Source of the DNA: Calliopsis andreniformis
Lineage: Eukaryota; Arthropoda; Insecta; Hymenoptera; Andrenidae
Assembly (NCBI RefSeq): GCF_051401765.1
Contig: NC_135073.1
Span: 2,232,001 to 2,296,000 of the forward strand
DNA: 64,000 nucleotides
Reading direction: 5' to 3'
Position numbers and translations under genes: made by a program. The notes under the pieces were generated by a model. That model was not told the origin of the DNA and did not search any database. It saw only the letters and a list, made by a program, of their open reading frames with translations. Shown one piece after another: positions 1 to 13,100 of this stretch. Every line of letters starts with the position of its first letter. The stretch's first letter is position 1.

Positions 1-2492
1 GTTGGTAGAACGTCGACTTACATGTTAGGGTACTCTTTTTGTTGTTTGAATTTTGTATGTGGTCGGTACAGATCTATATGTATGAATGCATATATGGTTT
101 ACTATTTACGATCAGCTTTTAAATACTTTTTTAAAACAATGTATTGAATTTTTGCTGTAATTTCATTCTTACTACCTCTTCATATAGAACAGGCAAAAGA
201 AATTATAATTAGATAAAATTATTTTAAGACAATACCTACAGCACAACGATTTTCGAGTCATTAAAATTAATCATGAAAACGTAGAGTCGTGAAAATAGAG
301 TTCACTTCGAACTTTTTTATAAATACCATTTAATTTCACGCATTTCTTACAGTTAAATACAGTATTTGCGAAAACAGCTTTTAAATTGTTTATAAATAGT
401 AGACCATACACATATTTAAAGAAACAAGTATATTTCAAAAATGCTTCTACAGGAATGGAACTCGCAACAAAGAGAATACCTTAACTTACAAGTCGACGAC
501 TTAGGCTTTATCCTAACTGAGTGTTGCACAATAACAAAATCGTTGCGACAAAACCGACCGATGTCGATGGATAATGAATCATATCAATGTAATGGTATTT
601 AAGACGCGACACATGAATGTTATTTGTTTGTTTATTATTGTTATGTTGGTCGATCAGATGGATTTTGTTGTTGTACGACATCCAATTAGGGCATTGGATT
701 ACTGACTGGGTCACGATTACTTCTGGTAAACATAGTCGTACTTCATAAGATAAATGGAAGAGGTAACTTTAACGCCAAATATTTCATAAACTATTAAGTA
801 CCTACCCTTAAATTCAATATCATTAGCAGTTCAATTCAAGCTCTATTTATTATGCACAAACTAATTAAAAAATCAGCGTTACACCTCGAAATCGTCTCTT
901 GTGAGTTGCAATTGTTCTTGGAGTAAATACTGTATAGTTTACCTTTGAACAACGTGAGTTTAGTTAAGGTAAATGCCCCAATACCTGAACGCTTAAAGTA
1001 TCAAGTGTCCCAGTAAATAAACAACCTAAAAATACATATCATGGTACTTGAATTATGATGTCCCAGTAGCTGAATATACTATTTTATACCATTTTTTGTT
1101 TTTAACACTCCGTTTACGAAGCGCATTATTTTGACGCATTTCGAATTTTATGAAGAAAATTACGTAAACTGTTTACACTTTTTTTCTGGCACTTATGCTG
1201 ACTTTTATCCATTCAACGAGACAAATATATATCCAAATTTTGGACAATAAATTTTGTCCAAAACCTAATTTTGAAATTCTTTGTATGATATGCGTCAATT
1301 TGATGCAATAGTAAAATAAGTATTGATACTAGTAGATTGACTTCAATCGCTAAAACATTACTGCAGTAATAAAACTAAATGTAATAAAAGAGTTAATTCT
1401 TCAAGAAAGTAACCGTCAAAAGTAAAATAAACAATATGGCGAGCGGCGATACTTTGAGAATCCGATACCTCACATTTGATAGAAGATACACGGCAGCACT
1501 GTTTCTGTAAATATAATAAGTTTAAAATAAATAATTTAACATTTCATTTCATTTTTTATTTATCAGTTTGACGTTTAAGTTAATAGTGTATAATTATGTT
1601 GTTTTTTAAAGAAAATGTATGATTTTGTTTGTGTGTCAAATTGACGCGTATCCGTAGAGATAGGTACATAAGAAACATCCGTAAACGGAGCATTAATTAC
1701 ATTCGAATTTCTGTCTAAAAGTAAATAAAATGAACGTTAGTGTTAAGGTACTGGAACATTTGCCACATACGCGGATTTTTTATTGACAAATTTCGGTGCC
1801 AACCACCTGCTTATTTCAAATGTGTCTATTCTTACTTGCCTTTATTCGCTATCACTGCGAGTGAGAGGGTTGAGAAAGAGCAAGAGAGCATGTAACATCT
1901 ACAAGCTATAAATTATGGTCGTCGCAGCAGCGATGTTGTTTATCATAAAAAGAAATAATAGGACCTCTCACTCGTTGAGGCATTTAACACACTTGCTACC
2001 ATTAAAACAGTCAAAAAGAACATATCGTATTCCACTGAATTGTATTTTTCTGACAAACATATACGTGCACTGCGGTGATCAAATTAAATGCATCATCGAT
2101 GTTTGATATCGATGTTGCCGAATTTTCTCTTCCTTATTATTCTTTTAATAGCATAGACCTTTCTCTGATTTATTCTAGAACAGAATAGATAATAATGCCT
2201 ACACATAGCACACAAAATAAGACTTTTGATTCACAATAGGTTATGATAGATAAGTTTTGTGAGAATTAAAAATGATATGAGAATTTTAAGCCACGCGAAG
2301 AGTTGATATCCTTAACCCTAGTGTTGTTTAAAGGTCAACTGGATTTCACATCATATAGATTATTGTAATTAAGAAACTCCGGTCCCACTTGATGTTAATA
2401 CGACTAATTGTATTCGAAACAACTTCCATATTTTATTACTACATGGTTATACATTAGATTAGAAGATATCTTAAACGTGTATGGTTTTACAT

Positions 2493-2528
2493 GCGAAATA
2501 CGAAATACGAAATACGAAATACGAAATA
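2493..2528. repeat. 7-bp tandem repeat, about five units
   Basis: The unit ACGAAAT (phase arbitrary) is repeated about five times without interruption. It is a simple minisatellite within the presumed skuld intron, with no coding meaning. Confidence 0.85.
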
Positions 2529-2848
2529 ATACATACAATAGTTAGCTTGTTTTTTTATTGATTCGGAAGAGAATATAATTATGACGTTTCCTTGCTTTTT
2601 GTTTGTGGCTTATTAATCATGAATTTATAACAGGTAATACGTTTATGAGGTCAACTCATATATTGTATTTCTCTTGTCAAACATGCAAGTTAAAGTACAC
2701 GAAAACTAAATTTCATTTACTCCAAAATCTTGTGAACATAGCAACGAATTTATTAAGAATATAGTATCAAAGCATTAGTTGATTAAAACAGGACAAAATG
2801 AGAAAAACGTAAAGCATTATAGATACAGCAGCTTCAAGAGTTTTTACC

Positions 2849-2989
2849 TTCACACATTGACAACGGAAAACGAGAATTCTCGTTTTGCGACAAGTGTGTC
2901 ACAAGTTATATCATTAAAAAAAACATGTTATATCACTAAAATCGTGTAGGAAAATTTTAATAAATAATTACCTATCGTCAATGTGTTAA
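2849..2989. repeat. Decayed TTAA-type inverted-repeat element with a perfect 20-bp palindrome
   Basis: The right end reads GTCAATGTGTTAA and the left end reads TTCACACATTGAC, so the two ends are inverted copies apart from one decayed base in the left TTAA. This matches the general form of the TTAA-flanked miniature elements at 16055 and 38982. Inside, 2867-2886 is a perfect palindrome centred on GAATTC. It is probably a degenerate MITE of the piggyBac-like (TTAA target) kind. Confidence 0.5.
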
Positions 2990-4174
2990 TTTTAGCTTAC
3001 ATTTTTTACACTAAACAGATAAAAAATATAAATCTTACGCTTCCTAATTCAAGGAAGTAAGGACATAAACTCACATTTTAACAAAAATCGAGACACTATC
3101 TAAATACATAGAAAGATATCCCAAGATAATCGCAAACCACTTAACAGAAATTGTTAAAAAATAATGAAAATTAGCGACCCTGCGTTTAAAAGTCTTTGTT
3201 GTCCAATCAAATATTTACATTATTTTATATTAATGAGCCACACACAATTCCGTAAAACAGGTAAACAAGAAGTTAACCGTACAAAGAAACATATTTAAAA
3301 ATATGTCCTATAGCATAAGTTTAATAAATTTTTAGTTTATTTGACTTCAGGATTTAAAAAAAACCTTTGAAATTGATTTTCGCAATACATAGAAACCCTA
3401 TGTGACTTATGTTCTTGTTGTCTTAAACACTTCAATTCTGTCAGTACAAATGGCCGAATGAACGATTTCCATTTTTTCGATGAAATAGGTATATTTCAAT
3501 TTATGTGGTATCAATTACTACAAAATAATTGTGGTATATTATATTCCTCTGTTATTTGCATTTGGAAATAATTTGTTTTTACTTTCTCGACAGTTACACT
3601 ATAACAGAGGGAAATGTTGCTATCCGTCAAATTTTGATCAGCCTTGTTTTTTGAATTTCTGAACATTTTGAGGTCCCCTGAGTCTAAAAACATCGAAAAA
3701 GCCCGATGGCCAAATTTTTCGTGTGTGCGTTGGTATCTATTTCGCTTTCATTTCTGGCCTGGGTTATCGAAATTTTATAAAATTTTGTATGGTGGTTTCT
3801 GTATGCAGAACATTGATACCATTGAAGTTTCCAAAAATTTGGTCAAGAGAAAAATGAGGGGAAATTTTATCCTATCAAGTGTTTAGCACACTATGGAAAA
3901 ACACAGTTGGTAAAAAATGTGCTACTGAATTTTCAAAAATTTGATCAAAAAGGAGTGATGCAGGGATATGGGATACCATGTCTGAAAAAGGGATGAAATT
4001 ACAGAAAATTTTACTCTATCAAATTGTTAGCGCGTTATTTTTATTTTCCTCAAATACTCCCCCAAAATAAACAATGCTGAGCTCCGATAAACTACTTATC
4101 CGGTGTCGAGAAAATATCGCAGCCCCGTTGGCAATTCTTTTATTCATTCTATTAATCGACGGTGCAATTTGCAG

Positions 4175-7100
4175 ACGGATCTCTGCGGTATCAAATGGAG
4201 GAAACTCGTGTGGGGCGAGGTGGCTGGCGGTTTCGGAGGCACTCCTCTCGAAGACCCGGTACTCTCAAGCTTCTCGCGGTGCCTCGCGGGTGACATTCTG
4301 TGCGTGTGGCGACGGGTCGCCGCCACGCCGTCCACCTCTGGCCCGGCAGCCGCCTCAGCGACCGGGTCAGGCATATTCGACATGAACATCGCACCTTCAC
4401 CCGCACCACCACCTCTCTCTCTCACCGCTGCCAAGGAACTCTGGATCTTCTGGTATGGCGAGGAACCTGATCTCTCTGGTCTTGTGTCACCGGAACTTAT
4501 TGCATGCGGTAAGTAAATGCAGCCTCTGCCGATCCTCCTAGATGATTTTAGAGTTACTTCGCAACCATATCTACTTATCACGTGTAACAAGGAGCTTTAA
4601 CGAATTCAAATCTAGTTAACTAATCCAAAATTGGTGGATTGTCTGAATTAATCGAATTCTACAAGGTTTAAACGCTGTGCTGTATTAAAATAAGAGCGTT
4701 TTGAAATTCGAAAGAAAAAGGCTTGGAAGTAATGGTTGCAAATTGTAGGCGTTGAGGGAATTCGTAGAAGGAAATAATGAAAATTTCATAAGCACGTATA
4801 ATATAGTTTTGAAGATAATTTTGATTTATAAGTGTATAATTTAATATCGTGTCAAGACAGTGTCTTGCCACGAGGTCACTGAACTGCGCATTAATCTATA
4901 ACTCGGTGCGATGTGATGCAGAGATCCATTATTCTATATTCTATATCGTGACTAGTAGTGCGTCACCTAATAAACCGTTAATTCTAGGTGAATCGACACT
5001 TGAAACACAGGATGATTAAAAATAATAGAAAAGATCGCACGATACCAGTTATTTAAAAAAGAGAAATAGGAGAAAAAATGTTGATAAAAGCTTTTCAGTG
5101 TGTGTGTATATTAAAATGTTATATATATGAGAACATACGAGGGCCGATTGAAATGTAATGCACACTTGTGTACATTTCGAGAACGAAAAGAGGCATTGAA
5201 GAAAGTCAAAGTAAGAATAAAAATACAATTCATTGGCTTCAAAATGGTACGTTTATTTTTTAACATTCTCTTTTAGGGACATACATTTCTCTCAACGTGT
5301 GACAAGTTTTTTCATTCCATTACTGAAATATTCTAGTGGTTGGTTCTTGATCCAGGATTTCATTGCGTCTTCCACTTCATTGTCCGTACTTTAAGGTTCC
5401 TCTTGAGATGTTGAAAGAGATAAAAATCGAAGGGTGCCCAATCAGACGAGTATGGGGGGTGTGGAACGGATTCAAACTTTAACTTTCCGAATGTCGAGAG
5501 CTGCGTACAACGTGTGTGATCTAGCGTTATCGTGTTGTACTCTTAACATAATCGATTCTGTGGATTTTTGAACACAATTTTGAATTTACGGAAATCCTGG
5601 ATCAAGAATTAACCGCCGAAATATCTCAGTTCTTTCACGAAATGAAAGAACTTGTCACGCGTTGGAAAAAACATATAGCTCTAAATGGAAATTATCTAAA
5701 AACTAAACGTACCGTTTTGAAGACAATAAATTGCACTTTTATTCTTATTTTGATTTTCTTCAATATCTTGTTTTGTTCTCGAGATATACGCAAATGTGCA
5801 TTACTTTTCAGTCGGCCCTCAAATACATGTGCTTAGTTCTTCCTTAGTTTTAATTTTACATATGATGTGACTTTTACTATAAAATCGACTACTTTTTTCG
5901 ATATGTGAGAATGGACACAATTTTTTTATAATTGCAGAAAGTGAACAAGGTTCTTGGGAAAGCGGGTTATCGTACGAGTGCCGGTCACTTCTTTTCAAGG
6001 CTTTGCATAACTTGATTGAACGGTGCTTACTGTCTCGTGATTTTGTTCGCTTAGGAAAGTGGTTTGTACAACCTTATGATGGGTTTGAAAAACACCGTTG
6101 CAGTAGGTATGTTTTCTTGATTTTTAATAACTTTTTACTAAACTAAAATAATAATTATAAAATTATGAATACTTAAAAATCACTAAATCAATTATTGTTT
6201 GCAGTAGCCATTTGTCATTCTCATTTGCATTCTTTGTTCATGGAGAGAGTACTGTATGTGCAAGTGTGGATGTCAGGCAGCATCCTGCTGTACGGTATCT
6301 TACAAGAACTTGTTTACAACGTACCCAAACCTCTCAATCTGGCGTTAAAGGTACACATACTTTACATGTTGATACACAGAGACTGAAAACTTATTACGAT
6401 CTAACAATTATCTGTTCTGATTGTAGTGATTCTAGCTCCTTATGGACTGGCAGGCACATTGACTGGTCCAGTAAGTCGTACAGACAGTCAACTTCTCGAA
6501 GAATGGAAACACTTTTATCCAATTAATGGCAGTAATGTTGAAGCTGGACTTCCACCTTTGGTGGAAGTACTTGTTGGTGGTGTACGCATGCGTTATCCTT
6601 CATGTTATGTCCTGGTTACTGACATGGATGACACGCCACCTGACACTCCACTTTCTCCACCAAGTAGTCCTGCAAGTTGTGAACATCCTCTCCTAGGTCA
6701 ACAAGAGCTACGAGCAGCCACAGAATTACCAGAACGTGTGTGGGCAGAATGTACTTTGGGTTCGCCAAACCCTACTTCCAAAACAGAATCTTCCATAGAA
6801 CCTGGAACCTGGACCTTCATTGATCCAACGCAAAAGTCTTCCTGTACCTGTTCAAAGTGAGTAACAACATTAAAATAATTCTTACCAATTAATTCAACTT
6901 TTACTGCATTGTATATAATACATTCAATTTTATTTAATAAAATTTGTATAAATCCTTCTTAAATAAATTAAAAATTTATTTTCTCTGTATTTGCAGTTAA
7001 TATTATGTTATAGTTCAAAAGAACATTAAAAAACCAATGCAGTAACAGTAATAACAATAATACTAAATAGTACTGTCAGATTTATTTCATTTTGTCGTAA

Positions 7101-10100
7101 TACTATACAGATAATATATTGATGTACTATTATACTTGAAAATATTTCTTTTGCATATTTATCAAGTGTAGCAGTAAACATACATTTCTATCAACTGTGT
7201 TTTATGTTTAAGTTATAACATTCAAAATATTAATATTCATGATTATTATTGATTCTGTTTGCATGTTTAGCACAATTTATAAAATGTAGTGTTAAAATGT
7301 TACAATATATAAGTAGTATCTTTTTCTTTAATGGCTGCTGTAATATGTGCATGTCAACTTAGTTTTTGAGGATGAACAGAATGCCATTGTTTCTCTGGAA
7401 TTAGTTCTTTTATTTATATGCAACAGAACTTTCCTGTCTTAAAAACATCTATTGGGAATAGAATACATTTCACATTTGTTGAAAACGATACATAGAATAC
7501 GTATATTTAAATAAAGTTCCAGTGGTGGTACGTAATGTTAATATTAAATATATATAGCAGTTACGTCTTCGTTTATATCGAAGATGTAGAACAGTATTTC
7601 GGAAATATGATTCATATTATTAAATTTAATAACCCCGACTCATTTTAAATTAATTTCAAACATTATCACTTGGGGTAAAATATAATTACTACAATATTGA
7701 AATAATTTTAATCACTTTGTGGCTATAAAATATATAAATATCAAAGATAACATAGATGTTTTATACCAGATGATTTTTATATAAAGTTTAGGAAGTGGAA
7801 ATAGTTAAAATAAGTAGTAAGCACAAGAGGAAGCGAGATGTTAAGCACATCGGTTGCAGGTATGCGACCCCCGGGGGTTGGAAGAGCCTGGCCTCCTCTC
7901 AGGTTCAGAGGGAGAGAGTAGATAAAGGTGGACGGAGGGTCGTACCCTTTCATCGACGCTCTACCACCCAGTGGGATGCTTGTCCCTCTGTCCCTGCTAA
8001 TGCCCCCAGGTGGGTAATTTCTGCCCCGATACCAATAAGAGAATCATTTTTCTCACATCTTAATAATCACCGCAATAATACCAATTTCATATAATCGTTA
8101 TGGTGCCATAACGTCATTGTTTAATTCACATTGCTTTATGAAAGCTCCGCTGTTTATCTAGTCACATGAGTAACTAAATCTAATGCACGATTAACGCATT
8201 AATCAAACATCATTGTGCAAATTTTTCTTTCTTCTTCTCTTTGAGGGAAGGGGGGTTTCGTTTTTTGAAGAGGCACGAATTAACATTGGTAAACATGTAC
8301 GACAGAGATAATATGTAATGATATTGCATTTCAGTACATACAAACTTTTATAGCTTTAACTACTTTATCATTGCTGGAAAATGCAGCTAATACAAATATT
8401 TTGTGCATATTTTTATGAGTGGGTCTGTTGCATATGTGTGCTCACTAATTACGTGTTATAATAGTAAGTACATTCGTGTATAATTTCTAAGTGTTGATAA
8501 CATTTCATACTTAAACTTCTATGGAAACTTCAGACTTCTTTTTCATACAATTACCTCATACAAAATCTATATTGAAAAATACATTAAGAAATTCCTACAA
8601 CGTTTATAGATAAATTTTGTGTTTCTAATGTCTTATTTTTATAAGGGAATGCTTTGCATGCATTGTCAATCAATTTCTAGTTTTAGCAGAACCTTCATAA
8701 CGCCATTTTCTCATACATAATTACCTATTTCAAAAAACAGTAATTTCTACATATTAAGCTTATAAGGGTTACTCTGATAACTGGAGCGGACTATAACTCT
8801 ATTCCAATTGAAAGTAGAAAAAACATTTTCCACTGTATAACAATCTCTATCATTCTATTGTACAATTTTTTAACAGATGCACTGGTTCAGTTATAAATAC
8901 AATTGTACTTTATTGTTGAAAATTCGCAACAATTACTCAAACGTTAAAAAGAAAAGTGCAATTATACTGGTGCATCTATGGAAAAGATTGTACAGTAAAA
9001 TGATAGAGCTTCTTAAGCTAACTTCAATTGAAATAGAGTTATAATCCATCTCAGTTAAGTGATATCACTGCCAATATTTAACACTTTAGAATATATGTAT
9101 GCATAATTTTATTATGATTTTTATGATAGTTTATTAGGTAGTGCAACCATTGTAAATAACACTATCAAAAGAAACTCTCTGCGAAACATACATGGTGGTA
9201 GCTGTACTTGTTATTGTTTTGTGTTGTGCATGTATCAGCTTATCAACATCAGTTATCCTCATTAAGTTAAAAGCATTAGAAATAATCATAATGTTCTAAT
9301 TCCCAAGTTCTTGTAATAATTATGTCTTTAACTTGAACAGGTCTGCATTGAACAGAACAGAGGCGCCAAGTACACCACCAGGCGGGCCTCCATCATACTC
9401 AAGGGGACCACCAACAGGAGGAGATTGTTTACCTGTTCCATCTGTTGGCTCACCAGGTTCTCCTGCACCTTCACCTCTTCCAACTCCACATTCCGAGCCA
9501 GCGTCAGTTCCACCAGCAGAGCCTACAATGCCCACTCTTAGCCCTCAACCACCACCCAGTCACACAAACACTGCCCCACCATTAACCCCTTCTCAGGGGC
9601 CAAAGTCAACTTCTTCCGTGTGTAATAATCAAGTACATAGTCCAGTTCCTGGACCAACTTTAAAACGACCTGTCTTAGTCTCTAGAGAATGTGAGGATAT
9701 ATATTTAGAAAACGAACAGTCATTACCTTGGCTCTATGATTATTCAACGCAAGAAGCATGGCTCAATCATCCTGTAAAACGTTTTAAGGAGTCTAATAGC
9801 AGTCCAGTCAATGTACGGAGCGGCAATACGTTATATCCACCAATGAATCCTCAGGTTTCTCAGTCTCAGACTCCAAAATTAGAAATTAAGCAAGAACCAA
9901 ACATTAACGTTGTAAGTGATCTGTTTTCATTTTCGATAAAATATTATTTGCCAGATTTATAGTTTTAATTTTTGTTGCTATATTACAGGGAGATTGCATC
10001 GGAAGAAGAACAGACCCTTATGAATTTGACGCAACAGGTGAAGAAAACGGTACAAACGTTGATGGACTTAGACGGCAAAGGGATGATCCTACTAAACCAG

Positions 10101-13100
10101 GATCTTTATTCACTAGCGAAGGTCTTCAAGCATCTTACAAAGATTTAGATCAAATTTTCGATAATTCCGATCCTGATACTTCTAGTGACGAAACTGTATG
10201 TACTCTTTGTGTAATTTGATCTAATTTGTTATACGCTGGTTTAATAAACGCATGAATTTTTTTACAGAATTTGAACCAACTTCAAGTACAAACACCACCG
10301 GAGTCGAATAGATCCAGTGGATTACACGAAGAGACTAGAGTAGATACTAATAATAGACACAGCAACCGAGGGGTAGGCGTGTTACGACCAGAAGAGCTTT
10401 CTAAAATGTTTCCGACACCACCATCCCTAGAGCATAATCCGGTTGCTTCACCTTGTCAGTTGAGCGATCCTTTGACGGACCAGACGGAACTTTCTGTACC
10501 TCAACGACCACTCAGGCATCTCCCTGACATCTATCCAAACATGGGATCTCCTCAAGAAGAACCAATTGACGATTGGTCCTATGTGTTCAAGCCCACGCCT
10601 ATTTGCAAGATGGTCGGTTCTTCCAAGTACGCTCCTCTTACAAATTTGCCTAGCCAATCTCTACCACCCATTACACTGCCATCACACTGCGTGTATAGAC
10701 CTTCTTGGCAATGCAACCCCACTTCTGCTAACTCAGATAAGCCACTTCCACCGACAAGACCAGGTTCGGTCCAACAACAACCGTGTCCACCGAGTCCAGC
10801 TCCGTTAGGAGCGCCATACCGCTCTGCAACCATTTCTGGAAGACCGCCACCGCCGCCCTACGATCAGCCAAGCCCAGCTACATCCACCACTTCCTCGTAT
10901 TTGAACAAGAATCTAAACAGCATTGAAGCAGACACCCCAGGTCCCACTCGTGCGCCAGAATCAAATTCTCTCGTAGTGAACATTCTCTTAGCAGATACTG
11001 CATTGAACATTTTTCGTGATCACAACTTTGACAGCTGCAGCCTGTGTGTTTGCAACGCAAGTCCTAAGATTGTAGGTAATATCAAAGGAGCAGATGCAGG
11101 TGTCTATTTGACACACTCGTGGTCTGGCGGAGCTTTGTTTCAAGACGACGATCAAATTAGGTGCAGCTGTGGCTTCAGCGCGGTAGTGAATCGACGTTTA
11201 GCTCATAAAGCTGGCTTGTTTTACGAAGACGAAATGGAAATCACAGGAATTGCCGAGGACCCAGCAGAGAAGAAAAAATCATCATTGGTTGCTATAGCGT
11301 GCGGAGGAGGAGGCAAACCATCGGAGGGTTTAGACGTGATACCACCTAATGTATTAGAGCTATTGAGAGAACAGTGTCTGATTGTACAGAGTTCTGCAAG
11401 TAGCCTGTATAGAGCGTCCAGAATTTATGCAACAATGAAAAGTTACCCAATGCTCACTCCTACGGTAAATATGTTAGAGTTCAATGATGGGAACGAAGTG
11501 TCGCTGGCGGCTCTTGATCAGGGTAAAATTGACAGCACGCACAACGAAAGGACTAACCGCGTAAACGGTGTGCATCGATGGGTATTTCTTCGAGCGAAGG
11601 GTCCTCAATGCAGCGGTGACATAGTACGGATGATGAGAGCCCTACAACCGTTATTGCAAGACGCTGTGCAGAAAAAGTGTACGACCAGGATGTGGGAGGC
11701 GCCGTATACGGTCGCTGGCCCCCTTACTTGGAGACAATTCCATCGATTAGCAGGCCGTGGAACCGATGATCGTTGCGAGCCTCAACCAATTCCTGCATTG
11801 GTTGTTGGTTACGATCGTGACTGGCTGTCTTTATCACCTTACGCCCTTAGTTACTGGGAAAAACTGCTTTTAGAACCATACGCTGGTCCTAGAGACGTTG
11901 CCTATGTAGTAGTAGCACCCGACAGTGACTGCGTTATCAACAAAGTGAAATCGTTTTTCCGTGAATTATCCACCACGTATGAAGTAAGTGTACAAATTTT
12001 TATTTTGATATGTAATGAAAAAATATTTTGTATTTTAATGCAAAATGCATATGCTACCAGTAATGCATTTGTATTAGAACACAAAATGTTTGCCTACGAT
12101 ATGTACAAGTCCTTCGTTTCTGTATCGAACATTACACTTTTTATTTCAGATTTGTCGACTAGGAAAACATACACCTATTTCAAAAGCATTGCGCGATGGT
12201 ATTCTCCGGGTTGGAAAAACAGCTGTACAAAAGCAAGCTAAACAACCGATAGACGACTGGTTTAAACTTTTAGGAGAGAATCAATTGGGAGAATTATTAC
12301 GATTGTACGCTCAAGTTTGTAATCATCGATTAGCCCCATATTTAACGCAAGTTATACAAGATCGAAGTCTGTTAGATCCTGGAGACTCACAACACACAAA
12401 TAAGCAACAACAGCAGCAACAGCAAACGACTATTCCTGTTACTGACACGATGCCAGCCACACCTGACGTAATGACCACGAAACCTGAGTCTGTTGGTATT
12501 GGTACGTTTCAAATTTGTTTCAGTTTTCTTTATTTTCATGATGCTATAAGATTCAATATAAATTTCAAAAATAGAGCTGTGAAAAGAAATTCAAAACCAA
12601 TATTTATTCTTTATAGAAAATGAAAATTTGTTACATTAAATCAAAATAGTAAGGGTTCATTTTTGCTACCTTTTAGTCCAGTATTGTTCACGAGTGAGGC
12701 TTTTCTATGTATTACGCTTAATTTGCGTGGGATTCACTCACACAACACACAGTAGTGAAATTAAATTAGTAGAAGTCGATTTTCTCACGAGTATTGTTTC
12801 AACTTAATCAATCAATTGTTAGAATATAAATATACAAACTCCATTGAACATATGTATAATACCACTTAATTTCATTCGATTTATAATATATAGAATTCAT
12901 TCTAGCTATTTCACTGCAAATACACTGTCGAAAAAATATTACTTGCTACGTGTGTTTTAACTTCATAGATATTTTAAACATCTATTATTTTATTTTCCTG
13001 ATATTATACACTAAATATATAAGCTGTTTTAGAATCGACAATCCAAGTAAAAGGGTGGTGATACTACATAAAAATATTATTAAAAAATAAAATAAAATTC

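Larger units (their letters stand above)
1..4174. other. Probable long first intron of skuld (no coding exon recognised)
   Basis: AT-rich sequence with no open frame that resembles a protein. The first skuld exon seen (from 4175) begins mid-protein directly after a splice acceptor, so about 20 N-terminal residues must come from an exon further upstream. I looked here for a short exon encoding the conserved MED13 start and did not find one, so it is probably outside the window. The stretch holds a short tandem repeat, a decayed TTAA-ended inverted repeat, and imperfectly duplicated sequence near 3780-4030, listed or noted separately. Confidence 0.5.
6857..9340. other. Large skuld intron (2.5 kb)
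   Basis: An intron between the exon ending in a cysteine-rich TCSK stretch and the proline-rich exon starting at 9341. It contains a GC-rich island near 7838-8040 and a foldback element at 8788-9047. The remainder is AT-rich with no supported gene. Confidence 0.8.

Noticed and set aside
1915..2106. 63-codon open frame on +
   Set aside because: No recognisable motif, AT-driven composition, no splice partners, and located in presumed intron.
3644..3886. 80-codon open frame on +
   Set aside because: Overlaps imperfectly duplicated non-coding sequence (similar blocks around 3850-3890 and 3990-4030), so it looks like repeat DNA rather than a gene.
4144..4590. 148-codon open frame on the - strand
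   Set aside because: It is the complement of the GC-rich first visible skuld exon, whose + strand frame clearly encodes MED13. The - frame is a shadow without domain features.
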